From Massilia atriviolacea (GTDB lineage Bacteria; Pseudomonadota; Gammaproteobacteria; Burkholderiales; Burkholderiaceae_D), in NCBI RefSeq assembly GCF_003953935.1, contig NZ_RXLQ01000004.1, positions 493,149-557,148 on the forward strand: a stretch of 64,000 nt of DNA. The letters run 5' to 3'. Position numbers and translations under genes: made by a program. Each line of letters begins with the position of its first letter. Within the stretch, counting starts at the first letter, position 1. The notes below the pieces were generated by a model. The model worked only from the letters and a program-made list of their open reading frames with translations, ran no database searches and was not told the origin of the DNA. Below, in pieces: positions 43,553 to 52,379 of the stretch.

Positions 43553-44638
43553 ATGCTGTACCAGAAAACCACGCAATCGATGATTGCCATCTTCGCCATG
43601 CTGGTGGCGGTGACCGGCTCCGTGCACGCTGAAAGCGCGGCGCCGAAGCTGGCCAACGTGACCATCCTGGCCACCGGCGGCACCATCGCCGGCACCGGCG
43701 CCTCCAGCACCACCACGGTCGGCTACACCGCCGCCACGGTGGGCGTGCAAAGCCTGATCAAGGCGGTGCCGGAACTGGCCAAGGTGGCCAACGTCACAGG
43801 CGAACAGGTGTTCCAGATCGCCAGCGAGAACATGAGCAACGAGCATTGGCTGACCCTCGCCAAGCGCGTCAACGTGCTGCTGGCGCAGAACAATGTCGAC
43901 GGCATCGTCATCACCCACGGCACCGACACGCTGGAAGAAACCGCCTACTTCCTGGACCTGGTGGTCAAGAGCCGCAAGCCGGTGGTGCTGGTCGGCGCCA
44001 TGCGGCCATCGACCGCGCTGTCGGCCGACGGCCCGATCAACCTGTATAACTCGGTGCTGCTGGCGGCGAGCCCCGAGGCGGCCGGCAAGGGCGTGCTGGT
44101 GGCGATGAACGACCAGATCCAGTCCGCGCGCGATGTGTCGAAGGTCAATACCTCGACCCTGGACAGCTTCCGCAGCAGCGAATTGGGCTTCCTCGGCTAC
44201 ATCCAGGGCGGCAAACCGTTCTTCTATCGCCAGTCGCTGCGCAAGCACACCACCGAGACCGAATTCGATATCGGCGCGCTGCAGTCGCTGCCGCAGGTCG
44301 ACATCGTGTACGGTTACGCGAACATGAATCCGGTGGCGGTCGACGCCTTCATGGCCGCCGGCGCGAAGGGCATCATCCACGCGGGCGTCGGTGACGGCAG
44401 CCTGGCCGCCAAAGTGGTGCCGTCCTTGAAAGCGGCGCGCGCCAAGGGCGCGATCGTCGTGCGCGCCAGCCGCGTGGGCCAGGGGATTTTGGCGCGCAAC
44501 GGCGAAGCCAACGACGACCAGCTCGACTTCGTGGCGGCCGATACGCTCAATCCGCAAAAGGCGCGCATCCTGCTGATGCTGGCGCTGACCAAGACCAACA
44601 GCACCAAGGAAATCCAGCGCATGTTCTACACGTACTGA
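43553..44638 (+). CDS. ansB: Periplasmic type II L-asparaginase
   Basis: A 361-residue asparaginase that hydrolyses asparagine (and more slowly glutamine) to the acid and ammonia. The signal peptide ends near residue 26 (VHA). Active-site motifs are TGGTIAG with Thr44 and THGTDTLEET with Thr124-Asp125. The length and secretion signal match the high-affinity type II enzyme. It is the second gene of a pair with the secreted amidohydrolase. A start at ATG 43553 after AAGGAGAACCC is clear. Confidence 0.95.
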   Translation: MLYQKTTQSMIAIFAMLVAVTGSVHAESAAPKLANVTILATGGTIAGTGASSTTTVGYTAATVGVQSLIKAVPELAKVANVTGEQVFQIASENMSNEHWLTLAKRVNVLLAQNNVDGIVITHGTDTLEETAYFLDLVVKSRKPVVLVGAMRPSTALSADGPINLYNSVLLAASPEAAGKGVLVAMNDQIQSARDVSKVNTSTLDSFRSSELGFLGYIQGGKPFFYRQSLRKHTTETEFDIGALQSLPQVDIVYGYANMNPVAVDAFMAAGAKGIIHAGVGDGSLAAKVVPSLKAARAKGAIVVRASRVGQGILARNGEANDDQLDFVAADTLNPQKARILLMLALTKTNSTKEIQRMFYTY

Positions 44639-44699
44639 GAGCCGATCTACTGAGATAGACTCCAAGCGCTTCAGGGGCGGGCGCCACGCGTCCGCCCTG

Positions 44700-46538
44700 T
44701 CACTCCACTTCGAGCGGCGACCCCGCCGCTTCTTCCTCCTGCCTTGCCTGCTGGCGTTCCCACATCTGCGCGTACAAGCCGTTCGCCCCCAGCAGCGCCA
44801 GGTGCGTCCCCCTTTCCACAATCCGTCCGTGGTCGAGCACCAGGATCTGTTCGGCGTCGGCCACGGTCGACAGGCGGTGCGCGATCACCAGGGTGGTGCG
44901 GTTCTTCGCGATTTCCTTCAATTGCGCCTGGATCGCCTGTTCGGCCTTGGAGTCGAGGGCGGAAGTGGCTTCGTCGAAGATCAGGATCGCCGGGTCCTTG
45001 AGCAGGGTGCGCGCAATGGCCACGCGCTGCTTTTCGCCGCCCGACAGTTTCAGCCCCCGTTCGCCGACCATGGTGGCGTAACCGTCCGGCAGCGATTCGA
45101 TGAAGTCGTGGATCGAGGCGGCGCGCGCGGCGGCCACGATGTCCTCCTTGCCGGCGCCCGGTTTGCCGTAGGCGATGTTGTATTCGATGGTGTCGTTGAA
45201 CAGCACCGTATCCTGCGGCACGATGCCGATCGCGCGGCGCAGCGATTCCTGGGTGACGTTGCGCAGGTCCTGGCCGTCGATGGCGATGCTGCCGCTGTTG
45301 ACGTCATAAAAGCGGAACAACAGGCGCGACAAGGTCGACTTGCCCGAGCCGCTGTGGCCCACCACGGCGGTGGTGGTGCCGGCCGCAATCGTGAAATCGA
45401 CGTCGAACAGGATCTGGCGCTTGGCTTCGTAGCTGAAGTTCACGTTCGAGAACGCGACCTGGGCGCCGTGGGTAACGAGTGTCCTGGCGTCCTTGCTGTC
45501 GGCCACTTCGCGGTTCTGGTCCAGCAGCGAAAACAGGCGCTCCATGTCGGCCAGGCTTTGCTTGATTTCGCGGTAGATCACGCCGAGGAAGTTGAGCGGA
45601 ATGTACAGCTGGATCATGAAGGAATTCACCAGCACCAGGTCGCCCAGGGTCATGGTGCCGGCGATCACGCCTTCGGTCGCGCGCCACAGGATCAGGGTGA
45701 CGGCGGTGGCGATGATCAGCGACTGGCCGGTGTTCAGGACCGAGAGCGAGGTTTGCGACTTGACGCCGGCATTCTCGTAGTTCTTCAGGCCTTCGTCGTA
45801 GCGCGCCGCTTCGTAGTCTTCGTTGCCGAAGTACTTGACGGTTTCGTAGTTGATCAGCGAGTCGATGGCCTTGGTGTTGGCCTTGGAATCGAGGTCGTTC
45901 ATGGTGCGCCGGAAGTGGGTGCGCCAGTCGGTCACGATGACGGTGAACGCGATATAGGTCACCAGCGCCACGCCGGTGATCGCGCTGAACCAGATGTCGT
46001 AGTGGGTTACCAGGTAGCCCAGCACCAGCGTGATCTCGACCAGGGTCGGCAGGATGTTGAACAGGGTGTACGAGATGAGCGAACTGACGCCGCGCGTACC
46101 GCGTTCGATATCGCGCGTCATGCCGCCGGTCTGGCGGTTCAGGTGAAAGCGCAGCGACAGCGCATGCAGGTGGCGGAACACGCGCAGGGCGATGGTGCGC
46201 ACCGCGCGCTGGGTAACGCGCGCGAACAGGAATTCGCGCAGCTCGGTAAACACCGTGGTCGACAGGCGCAGCAGGCCGTAGGCCACCAGCGCGCCGAGCG
46301 GCAGCACCAGCAGCGCCCTGGGGTTGGACGGGTCGATGGTCAGCTGGTCGATCAGCTGCTTCATCACCAGCGGCACGCCGACGTTGGCCAGCTTGGCCGC
46401 GATCAGGCAGCCGAGGGCCGCCATCACGCGCCATTTGTAGACCCACAGGTAGGGAATCAGGGTTGTCAGGGTGCCCCAGTCGCTGCGGCGCGGGGCGTTC
46501 GGGTCGGTCGGAGGCGGGGGTGAGGAATTACGGCGCAT
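44700..46538 (-). CDS. ABC exporter of the Atm1/ABCB7 heavy-metal type
   Basis: A 612-residue half-transporter: six membrane helices (about 30-320), then an ATPase domain. Walker A GHSGSGKST, signature LSGGEKQR and Walker B ILIFDEATSALD are intact. The membrane half has the Atm1-type segments LHALSLRFHLNRQTGGMTRDIERGTRG and DSLINYETVKYF. Bacterial Atm1 proteins export glutathione-metal conjugates or related thiols. The start is ATG 46538; an upstream ATG 51 bases earlier adds a non-family leader. It is divergent from the thioesterase gene and convergent with ansB. Confidence 0.92.
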   Translation of the reverse strand: MRRNSSPPPPTDPNAPRRSDWGTLTTLIPYLWVYKWRVMAALGCLIAAKLANVGVPLVMKQLIDQLTIDPSNPRALLVLPLGALVAYGLLRLSTTVFTELREFLFARVTQRAVRTIALRVFRHLHALSLRFHLNRQTGGMTRDIERGTRGVSSLISYTLFNILPTLVEITLVLGYLVTHYDIWFSAITGVALVTYIAFTVIVTDWRTHFRRTMNDLDSKANTKAIDSLINYETVKYFGNEDYEAARYDEGLKNYENAGVKSQTSLSVLNTGQSLIIATAVTLILWRATEGVIAGTMTLGDLVLVNSFMIQLYIPLNFLGVIYREIKQSLADMERLFSLLDQNREVADSKDARTLVTHGAQVAFSNVNFSYEAKRQILFDVDFTIAAGTTTAVVGHSGSGKSTLSRLLFRFYDVNSGSIAIDGQDLRNVTQESLRRAIGIVPQDTVLFNDTIEYNIAYGKPGAGKEDIVAAARAASIHDFIESLPDGYATMVGERGLKLSGGEKQRVAIARTLLKDPAILIFDEATSALDSKAEQAIQAQLKEIAKNRTTLVIAHRLSTVADAEQILVLDHGRIVERGTHLALLGANGLYAQMWERQQARQEEEAAGSPLEVE

Positions 46539-46600
46539 GGCGGAGCTCGGGGATTTGTGGTTCAATTCCGGTCGATTGTAGCCCTTCAAGAGATTTTACG

Positions 46601-47062
46601 ATGACCACGCCAGAAAACGCCGCACCCGCTTGCACTCCCGCGCCAGCCACCCGAGGACTCCCAGCCGGCAGAATGCCGGAGCTGCGCGTCATGCCCGCGC
46701 CGTCCGACGCCAACGTCTACGGCGACGTGTTCGGCGGCTGGATCATGGCGCAGGTCGACATCGCCGGTTCGCTGCCGGCCACGCGGCGCGCCAACGGCCG
46801 CGTCGCCACCATTGCGGTCAATTCCTTCGTCTTCAAAAATCCCGTGTTCGTCGGCGATCTGCTGTCTTTTTATGCAGAAATCACCAAGGTCGGCAATACC
46901 TCGATCACCGTCTACGTGGAAGTCTACGCCGAGCGTAACCGCCTGCAGGCCAACACCGTCAAGGTGACCGAGGCCACCCTGACGTATGTGGCCACGGGCG
47001 ACGACCGCAAGCCGCGCAAGGTGCCGGCGCTCGATGAACTGATTTTCCCGCAAGAGCGCTAG
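46601..47062 (+). CDS. yciA: YciA-type acyl-CoA thioesterase
   Basis: A 153-residue single hot-dog-fold thioesterase. The conserved helix start NVYGDVFGGWIMAQVDIAG (39-57) contains the catalytic aspartate region, and FKNPVFVGDLLSFYAEI is the central strand pair. YciA hydrolyses a broad set of acyl-CoAs, helping to recycle CoA. The first ~25 residues (Pro/Ala-rich) are extra. It starts at ATG 46601 in the gap divergent from the ABC exporter. The phosphatase gene begins only three bases after its stop, implying a two-gene operon despite unrelated functions. Confidence 0.9.
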   Translation: MTTPENAAPACTPAPATRGLPAGRMPELRVMPAPSDANVYGDVFGGWIMAQVDIAGSLPATRRANGRVATIAVNSFVFKNPVFVGDLLSFYAEITKVGNTSITVYVEVYAERNRLQANTVKVTEATLTYVATGDDRKPRKVPALDELIFPQER

Positions 47063-47065
47063 GCG

Positions 47066-48631
47066 GTGCACGCACAGCGCCGCCAGTTCCTGCACGCCGC
47101 CGCGCTGGCGGCGGGCGGCATCGCGCTGCCGGGCGCGCACGCGCGTGCGGCCGGGACCAGCTACCCTTTCAGCCTGGGGGTGGCCTCCGGCTCTCCCCTG
47201 CCCGATTCGGTGGTGCTGTGGACGCGCATCCTGAACGACCCCTTGAATGCCGCGAGCACGCCGGCGGTCGCGTTTTCGGTGCGCTGGGAAGTGGCGCACG
47301 ACCAGGCGTTTACCCGCATCGCGGCCAGGGGCACGGCCAGCGCGCTGCCGGCGCTGGCGCACAGCGTGCACGTGGACGTGCGCGGACTCGAACCTGCGCG
47401 CTGGTACTGGTATCGCTTCATGCTGGGCGACGCCGTCAGCCCGGCCGGGCGCACGCGCACCGCGCCGGCGCCCGACAGCATGCCGGGCGCGCTCAAGCTG
47501 GCGGTGGCCTCGTGCCAGCACTGGGAATTCGGCAGCTATGCGGCGCATCGCCATCTCGCGGCCGCCGCGCCGGACCTGGTGGCGTTTTTGGGCGACTATA
47601 TCTATGAGTGGGGACCGTACCGCCTGACGCATCCGGCCTCCGCGCTGCGCACGGCGGAATCGTTTTCGCTGGCCGAGTACCGCGCCCGTTATGCGCAGTA
47701 CAAGAGCGACGCCGATCTGCAGGGCGCGCACCTGGCGGCGCCGTGGATCGTGACCTGGGACGATCACGAGGTCGGCAACGATTACGCGGCCGACCGCGAC
47801 GAGCGGCTGGCCGCCGATTTTGCGCTGCGGCGCGCGGCGGCCTACCAGGCGTTTTACGAGCATATGCCGCTGCGGCTGGCGCTGGCGCGGCCCGGCGACT
47901 ATGGCGCCATGCGCATGTACCAGCGCTACGACTGGGGGCGGCTGGCGCGCTTTCATGTGCTGGACGACCGCCAGTACCGCGCCGCGCATGCCTGCGGGCC
48001 GGCGGGACGGGGCGGTTCGAGTTCGGTCACGCGCGCCTGCGCGGCGCTGCGCGACCCGGGCCGCACGATGCTGGGACGCGAGCAGGAAGCGTGGCTGGCC
48101 GAGGGCCTCGACTCCTCCCGGGCGCGCTGGAACCTGATCGCGCAGCAAACGCCGATGGCGCAATCGAGCCAGCTGCCGGTGCTCAAACCTGCCGACGGGC
48201 GCTTCTGGACTGACGGCTGGGATGGGTATCCGGTCGCGCGCCAGCGCCTGTTCGATGCGCTGGGCAAGAGCGGCGCGGCCAATCCGGTGGTGCTGGCGGG
48301 CGACGTGCACACCTTTTATGCGTCGGACCTGCAGAGGGATTTCAACCGGCCGGCCTCGAAAAGCAATCCGGTGATCGCGACCGAGTTTTGCGGGACCTCG
48401 GTGACCTCCAGCTCGCGCCCGCAGGCGCGCACCCTGCAGTACCTGGAGATGAACCGGCATACCAGGTACGGGCGCAGCGACAAGCGCGGCTTCATGCTGA
48501 TGGAGGTAAGGCCCGAGAAAACCACGACCGTGTTCGTCGGGCTCGACGATGTGCGCAACGCGCAGTCGGGCAAGGCGACGCTGGCGACCTTCGAAGTCGC
48601 CAGCGGCAAGCCCGGTGCGCGCCAGGTGTAG
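47066..48631 (+). CDS. PhoD-family alkaline phosphatase, probably Tat-exported
   Basis: A 521-residue metallophosphatase of the PhoD family. An N-terminal twin-arginine motif (QRRQFLH at 4-10) and a hydrophobic stretch ending AHA near 26 indicate folded export by Tat, as for other PhoD enzymes. The N-terminal Fn-like domain (about 30-135) is followed by the metal-binding core with FLGDYIYEWG, TWDDHEVGNDYA and VVLAGDVHTFYASDL. It hydrolyses phosphomono- or diesters in the periplasm to obtain phosphate. Start GTG 47066. No pho box was evident in the 3-base gap to yciA; transcription must come from further upstream. A REP-like palindrome follows. Confidence 0.9.
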   Translation: MHAQRRQFLHAAALAAGGIALPGAHARAAGTSYPFSLGVASGSPLPDSVVLWTRILNDPLNAASTPAVAFSVRWEVAHDQAFTRIAARGTASALPALAHSVHVDVRGLEPARWYWYRFMLGDAVSPAGRTRTAPAPDSMPGALKLAVASCQHWEFGSYAAHRHLAAAAPDLVAFLGDYIYEWGPYRLTHPASALRTAESFSLAEYRARYAQYKSDADLQGAHLAAPWIVTWDDHEVGNDYAADRDERLAADFALRRAAAYQAFYEHMPLRLALARPGDYGAMRMYQRYDWGRLARFHVLDDRQYRAAHACGPAGRGGSSSVTRACAALRDPGRTMLGREQEAWLAEGLDSSRARWNLIAQQTPMAQSSQLPVLKPADGRFWTDGWDGYPVARQRLFDALGKSGAANPVVLAGDVHTFYASDLQRDFNRPASKSNPVIATEFCGTSVTSSSRPQARTLQYLEMNRHTRYGRSDKRGFMLMEVRPEKTTTVFVGLDDVRNAQSGKATLATFEVASGKPGARQV

Positions 48632-48646
48632 CAATGACATCGAGCT

Positions 48647-48676
48647 CCGTCGTCCCCGCCTGCGCGGGGATGACGG
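48647..48676. repeat. REP-like palindrome between the phosphatase and fadD genes
   Basis: A 13-bp stem (CCGTCGTCCCCGC at 48647-48659, GCGGGGATGACGG at 48664-48676, one G-T pair) with a CTGC loop. It sits in the convergent junction and may also terminate both transcripts. Same type as 31959-31986 and 56893-56921. Confidence 0.7.
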
Positions 48677-48679
48677 TAG

Positions 48680-50362
48680 TTAAGCCGCCGGCGCGGGCTC
48701 GCGCAGTTCGCGGCGCAGGATCTTGCCGACGTTGGTTTTTGGGAGCTCGGTGCGGAACTCGATGTACTTCGGCTTCTTGTAGGCCGTGAGCTGCTCCTTG
48801 CAGAATTCGAGCAGGTCTTCGGCGGTCAGGTTCGGGTCCTTGCGCACCACGAACAGCTTGACCGCTTCGCCCGAATTATGGTCCGGCACACCGATGCAGG
48901 CACATTCGAGCACGCCCGGATGCGAGGAGATCACGCCTTCGATTTCGTTCGGATAAACGTTAAAGCCCGACACCAGGATCATGTCCTTCTTGCGGTCGAC
49001 GATCTTGGTGTAGCCGCGTTCGTCCATGATGCCGATGTCGCCGGTCTTGAAGAAGCCGTCGGCGGTGATCGACTTGGCGGTTTCGTCGTCGCGCTTCCAG
49101 TAGCCGGCCATGACCTGCGGGCCGCGGATGCCGATTTCGCCACGCTCGCCGAGCGGCACCTGCTTGCCGTTGTCGTCGAGGATGGCGATGTCGGTGGACG
49201 GATACGGCAGGCCGATCGAGCCGGTGAATTCGGTGATATCGCAGCGGTTGGCGGTGGCCACCGGCGACGTTTCGGACATGCCGTAGCCTTCGATGATCGG
49301 GGTGCCGGTCAGCTTGAGCCAGCGGTCCGCCACCGACTGCTGCACCGACATGCCGCCGCCGTTGCACACCTTGAAGCTGGAAAAATCGAGCTTGGCGAAT
49401 TCGGCGTTGTTGAGCAGGCCGTTGTACAGGGTATTCACGGCCGGGAAGACGTTGATGCGGTACTTGCCCAACTCCTTGACGAAGCCCGGCATGTCGCGCG
49501 GGTTCGGAATCAGCACATTCATGCCGCCCAGGCGCGTGGACATCAGCGCGCACACGGTCAGCGAGTAGATGTGGTACAGCGGCAGCGCGCACATGAATTG
49601 CAGCTGCTGGCCCTTGGGCAGGGTGTCGAGGGTCGGCTGCAGCCAGGCTTCGTTCTGCAGCACGTTGGCGATCACGTTCTTGTGCAGCAGGACCGCGCCC
49701 TTGGACACGCCGGTGGTGCCGCCGGTGTACTGCAGGAAGGCGATGTCGTCGTGGCCCAGGGTGGCCGGGGTGAGCGTCAGGCGCGCGCCTTCGGCCAGCA
49801 CCTTGTTGAAGGCGATCGCGTTCGGCAGCGAGAACGACGGCACCAGTTTTTTGACCTTGCGCACCACCAGGTTGACGATCATGCCTTTCAGGGGACCGAG
49901 CAGGTCGCCCATGGAGGCCAGGATGATGTGCTTGACCTGGGTCTTGGCCAGCACTTCCTGCACCGTGTGCGCAAAGTTTTCCAGCACGATGATCGCTTCG
50001 GCGCCCGAATCGATCATCTGGTGCTGCAGTTCGCGCGGGGTGTAGAGCGGGTTGACGTTGACGATCACGTAGCCGGCGCGCAGCACGGCGGCCATGGCCA
50101 CCGGATACTGGAGCACGTTGGGCAGCATGATGCCGACGCGCGCGCCGGGTTTCAGGCCGCGGCTTTGCAGCCAGGCGCCCATCTGCGCCGACATGCGATC
50201 GAGTTCGGCGTAGGTGATGGACTTGTCCATGCAAACGTAGGCCTTGCGGTCGGCGTACTTGCGGAAAGCTTCTTCCAGCAGGTGGGTGAGCGAGCGGTAT
50301 TGCGTGTAATCGATTTCCGCAGGCACGCCCGCCTGGTACGACTTGAGCCAAAACTTGTCCAT
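48680..50362 (-). CDS. fadD: Long-chain fatty acid-CoA ligase, copy 1
   Basis: A 560-residue adenylate-forming ligase that activates fatty acids to acyl-CoA for beta-oxidation. The AMP-binding P-loop (TGGTTGVSKGAVLLHKN at about 215-231), YGMSETSP and the C-terminal catalytic lysine motif LPKTNVGKILRREL are intact, and the length matches E. coli FadD. The start is ATG 50362. The neighbouring minus-strand gene (50457-52145) is a close paralogue with the same N-terminal design (MDKxWLKSYxAxVPAEID). A terminator at 50396-50419 separates them, so each has its own transcript. Confidence 0.94.
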   Translation of the reverse strand: MDKFWLKSYQAGVPAEIDYTQYRSLTHLLEEAFRKYADRKAYVCMDKSITYAELDRMSAQMGAWLQSRGLKPGARVGIMLPNVLQYPVAMAAVLRAGYVIVNVNPLYTPRELQHQMIDSGAEAIIVLENFAHTVQEVLAKTQVKHIILASMGDLLGPLKGMIVNLVVRKVKKLVPSFSLPNAIAFNKVLAEGARLTLTPATLGHDDIAFLQYTGGTTGVSKGAVLLHKNVIANVLQNEAWLQPTLDTLPKGQQLQFMCALPLYHIYSLTVCALMSTRLGGMNVLIPNPRDMPGFVKELGKYRINVFPAVNTLYNGLLNNAEFAKLDFSSFKVCNGGGMSVQQSVADRWLKLTGTPIIEGYGMSETSPVATANRCDITEFTGSIGLPYPSTDIAILDDNGKQVPLGERGEIGIRGPQVMAGYWKRDDETAKSITADGFFKTGDIGIMDERGYTKIVDRKKDMILVSGFNVYPNEIEGVISSHPGVLECACIGVPDHNSGEAVKLFVVRKDPNLTAEDLLEFCKEQLTAYKKPKYIEFRTELPKTNVGKILRRELREPAPAA

Positions 50363-50395
50363 CTATGCCTCGTCTTTTCTACTGTAACTGTTAAT

Positions 50396-50419
50396 GCAAA
50401 AGACCGCCCGCAGGCGGTC
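50396..50419 (-). terminator. Intrinsic terminator between the two fadD genes
   Basis: On the minus strand a 7-bp perfect stem (GACCGCC with GGCGGTC, loop 4 bases, 50419-50402) is followed by TTTT (50401-50396 region). It lies 38 bases after the stop of copy 2 and before the start of copy 1. Confidence 0.65.
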
Positions 50420-50456
50420 GTGCCGCTGATTCAAAATGTACTTCTGGTCGGTTCGA

Positions 50457-52145
50457 TCACCCTTGCGCCACATGCTTTTCGTCGCGCAGCACGCGGCGCA
50501 GGATTTTGCCGACGTTGGTTTTCGGGAGCTCGGTGCGAAATTCGATGTGCTTCGGCCGTTTGTAGCCGGTGAATTCCTGTTTGCAGTAAGCCATCAATTG
50601 TTCGACCGTCAGGTTGGGGTCCTTGCGCACCACGAAGACTTTCACCGCCTCGCCGGAATGCTCGTCCGGCACGCCGACGCAGGCGCATTCGAGCACTCCG
50701 GGGTGTCTGGCGATGACTTCTTCGAGTTCGTTCGGGTACACATTAAAGCCCGAGACCAGAATCATATCCTTTTTGCGGTCGACGATTTTAACGACGCCGT
50801 CCGCGTTCATGATGCCGACGTCGCCGGACTTGAAGAAACCGTCGGCCGTCATGACCTTGGCCGTTTCGTCCGGGCGGTTCCAGTAACCGGCCATGACCTG
50901 CGGTCCGCGGATGACGATCTCGCCCGGCTCGCCCAGCGCCACCGGCTGGCCGTTGTCGTCGACGATGGCCACCTCGGTCGACGGCACCGGCATGCCGATG
51001 GTGCCGGTGAACGCCATCAGGTCGGAGCGGTTGCTGATGGCGACCGGCGAGGTTTCGGACAGGCCGTAGCCTTCGATGATGCAGCTGCCGGTGAGCTGCT
51101 TCCATTTGTCGTTGACGACCCGCTGCATCGCCATGCCGCCGCCGTTGGAAATCTTCAGGCCGGAAAAATCGACCTTGCTGAAATCGGGATGGTTGAGCAG
51201 CGCATTGAACAGGGTGTTGACCGCCGGCAGCATGTTGATCTTGTATTTGCACAGTTCCTTGATCAAGCCGCCGATATCGCGCGGATTGGGAATCAGGATG
51301 TTCAGGGCGCCCACGCGCATGCCCCACATGGCGCAGCAGGTCAGCGCAAAGATGTGGTACATGGGCAGCGCGCACACGATCACCACCTGCTCGACCACGG
51401 GCGCCTTGGCCAGCGCCGGCTGCGACCAGGCTTCGCTTTGCAGCACATTGGCGATGATGTTGCGGTGGGTCAGGGTCGCGCCCTTGGATACGCCGGTGGT
51501 GCCGCCCGTGTACTGCAGGAAGGCGACATCGGTGGCGCTGGCCTTGACCGGCGTGAAGCTCATTCTTTCGCCCTGCGCCAGCACATCCCTGAAGCGCACG
51601 ATATTGGGCAGCGAAAACGCCGGCACCATTTTCTTGACATTGCGCACGACAAAATTGACGATCGCGCCTTTCAGCCCGCCGAGCATCTCGCCCATGCTGG
51701 CCACCACGATGTGCTTGACCGGGGTCCTGGCGAGCACCTGTTCGAGCGTGTGGGCAAAATTTTCCAGGACGATGATCGCTTCGCTGCCGGAATCGGTGAG
51801 CTGGTGCTCCAGTTCGCGCGGGGTGTACAGCGGGTTGACGTTGACCACGCTGTAGCCGGCGCGCAGGATGGCGGCGATGGCGATCGGATATTGCAGCACG
51901 TTCGGCATCATCACGGCGACGCGCGCGCCTTTGGAGAGGCCGCGGCTCTGGAGCCAGGCCGCCATGCGTTTCGAATACTGGTCGAGCTCGCCATAGGTGA
52001 GGAATTTGTCCATGCACACATAGGCCTTGCGGGTCGCGAATTTCTGAAAGGACTCTTCCAGCAACTGCACCAGGGAACCATACTGGTCGGGATCGATCTC
52101 CGCAGGGACGTTCGCGGGATAGGATTTCAGCCAAATCTTGTCCAT
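50457..52145 (-). CDS. fadD: Long-chain fatty acid-CoA ligase, copy 2
   Basis: A 562-residue paralogue of the gene at 48680-50362. The N-terminus, the P-loop TGGTTGVSKGATLTHRN, GYGLSETSPVA and the catalytic-lysine end LPKTNVGKILRRVL are conserved. The two proteins align end to end without large gaps, so they come from a tandem duplication and later divergence; differing substrate ranges or regulation are likely but unproven. The start is ATG 52145; the earlier ATG at 52214 would add a leader with no counterpart in copy 1. A separate promoter is expected in the 234-base gap upstream, in which I see no striking motif. Confidence 0.94.
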   Translation of the reverse strand: MDKIWLKSYPANVPAEIDPDQYGSLVQLLEESFQKFATRKAYVCMDKFLTYGELDQYSKRMAAWLQSRGLSKGARVAVMMPNVLQYPIAIAAILRAGYSVVNVNPLYTPRELEHQLTDSGSEAIIVLENFAHTLEQVLARTPVKHIVVASMGEMLGGLKGAIVNFVVRNVKKMVPAFSLPNIVRFRDVLAQGERMSFTPVKASATDVAFLQYTGGTTGVSKGATLTHRNIIANVLQSEAWSQPALAKAPVVEQVVIVCALPMYHIFALTCCAMWGMRVGALNILIPNPRDIGGLIKELCKYKINMLPAVNTLFNALLNHPDFSKVDFSGLKISNGGGMAMQRVVNDKWKQLTGSCIIEGYGLSETSPVAISNRSDLMAFTGTIGMPVPSTEVAIVDDNGQPVALGEPGEIVIRGPQVMAGYWNRPDETAKVMTADGFFKSGDVGIMNADGVVKIVDRKKDMILVSGFNVYPNELEEVIARHPGVLECACVGVPDEHSGEAVKVFVVRKDPNLTVEQLMAYCKQEFTGYKRPKHIEFRTELPKTNVGKILRRVLRDEKHVAQG

Positions 52146-52379
52146 ATGTGCCTTTGTCTCAATATGATCGTTATGGGTTCGGCGCACATTGCCGACCAGT
52201 ATTTTCGCGCTCAAAAAAATAAACCGAGCGTGCGCTTTATTACGCTGTCTGCGATGCTATCGGGCGATGCGCTTGGACGCAAGCGCTTTTGCTGCTATTT
52301 CGGACGGGCTTGACGCACGCTACTATTGGTGCGGCGCCGCAACACCCATTGGTATGGAAGAAAAATTGGCGGCAGGCGT

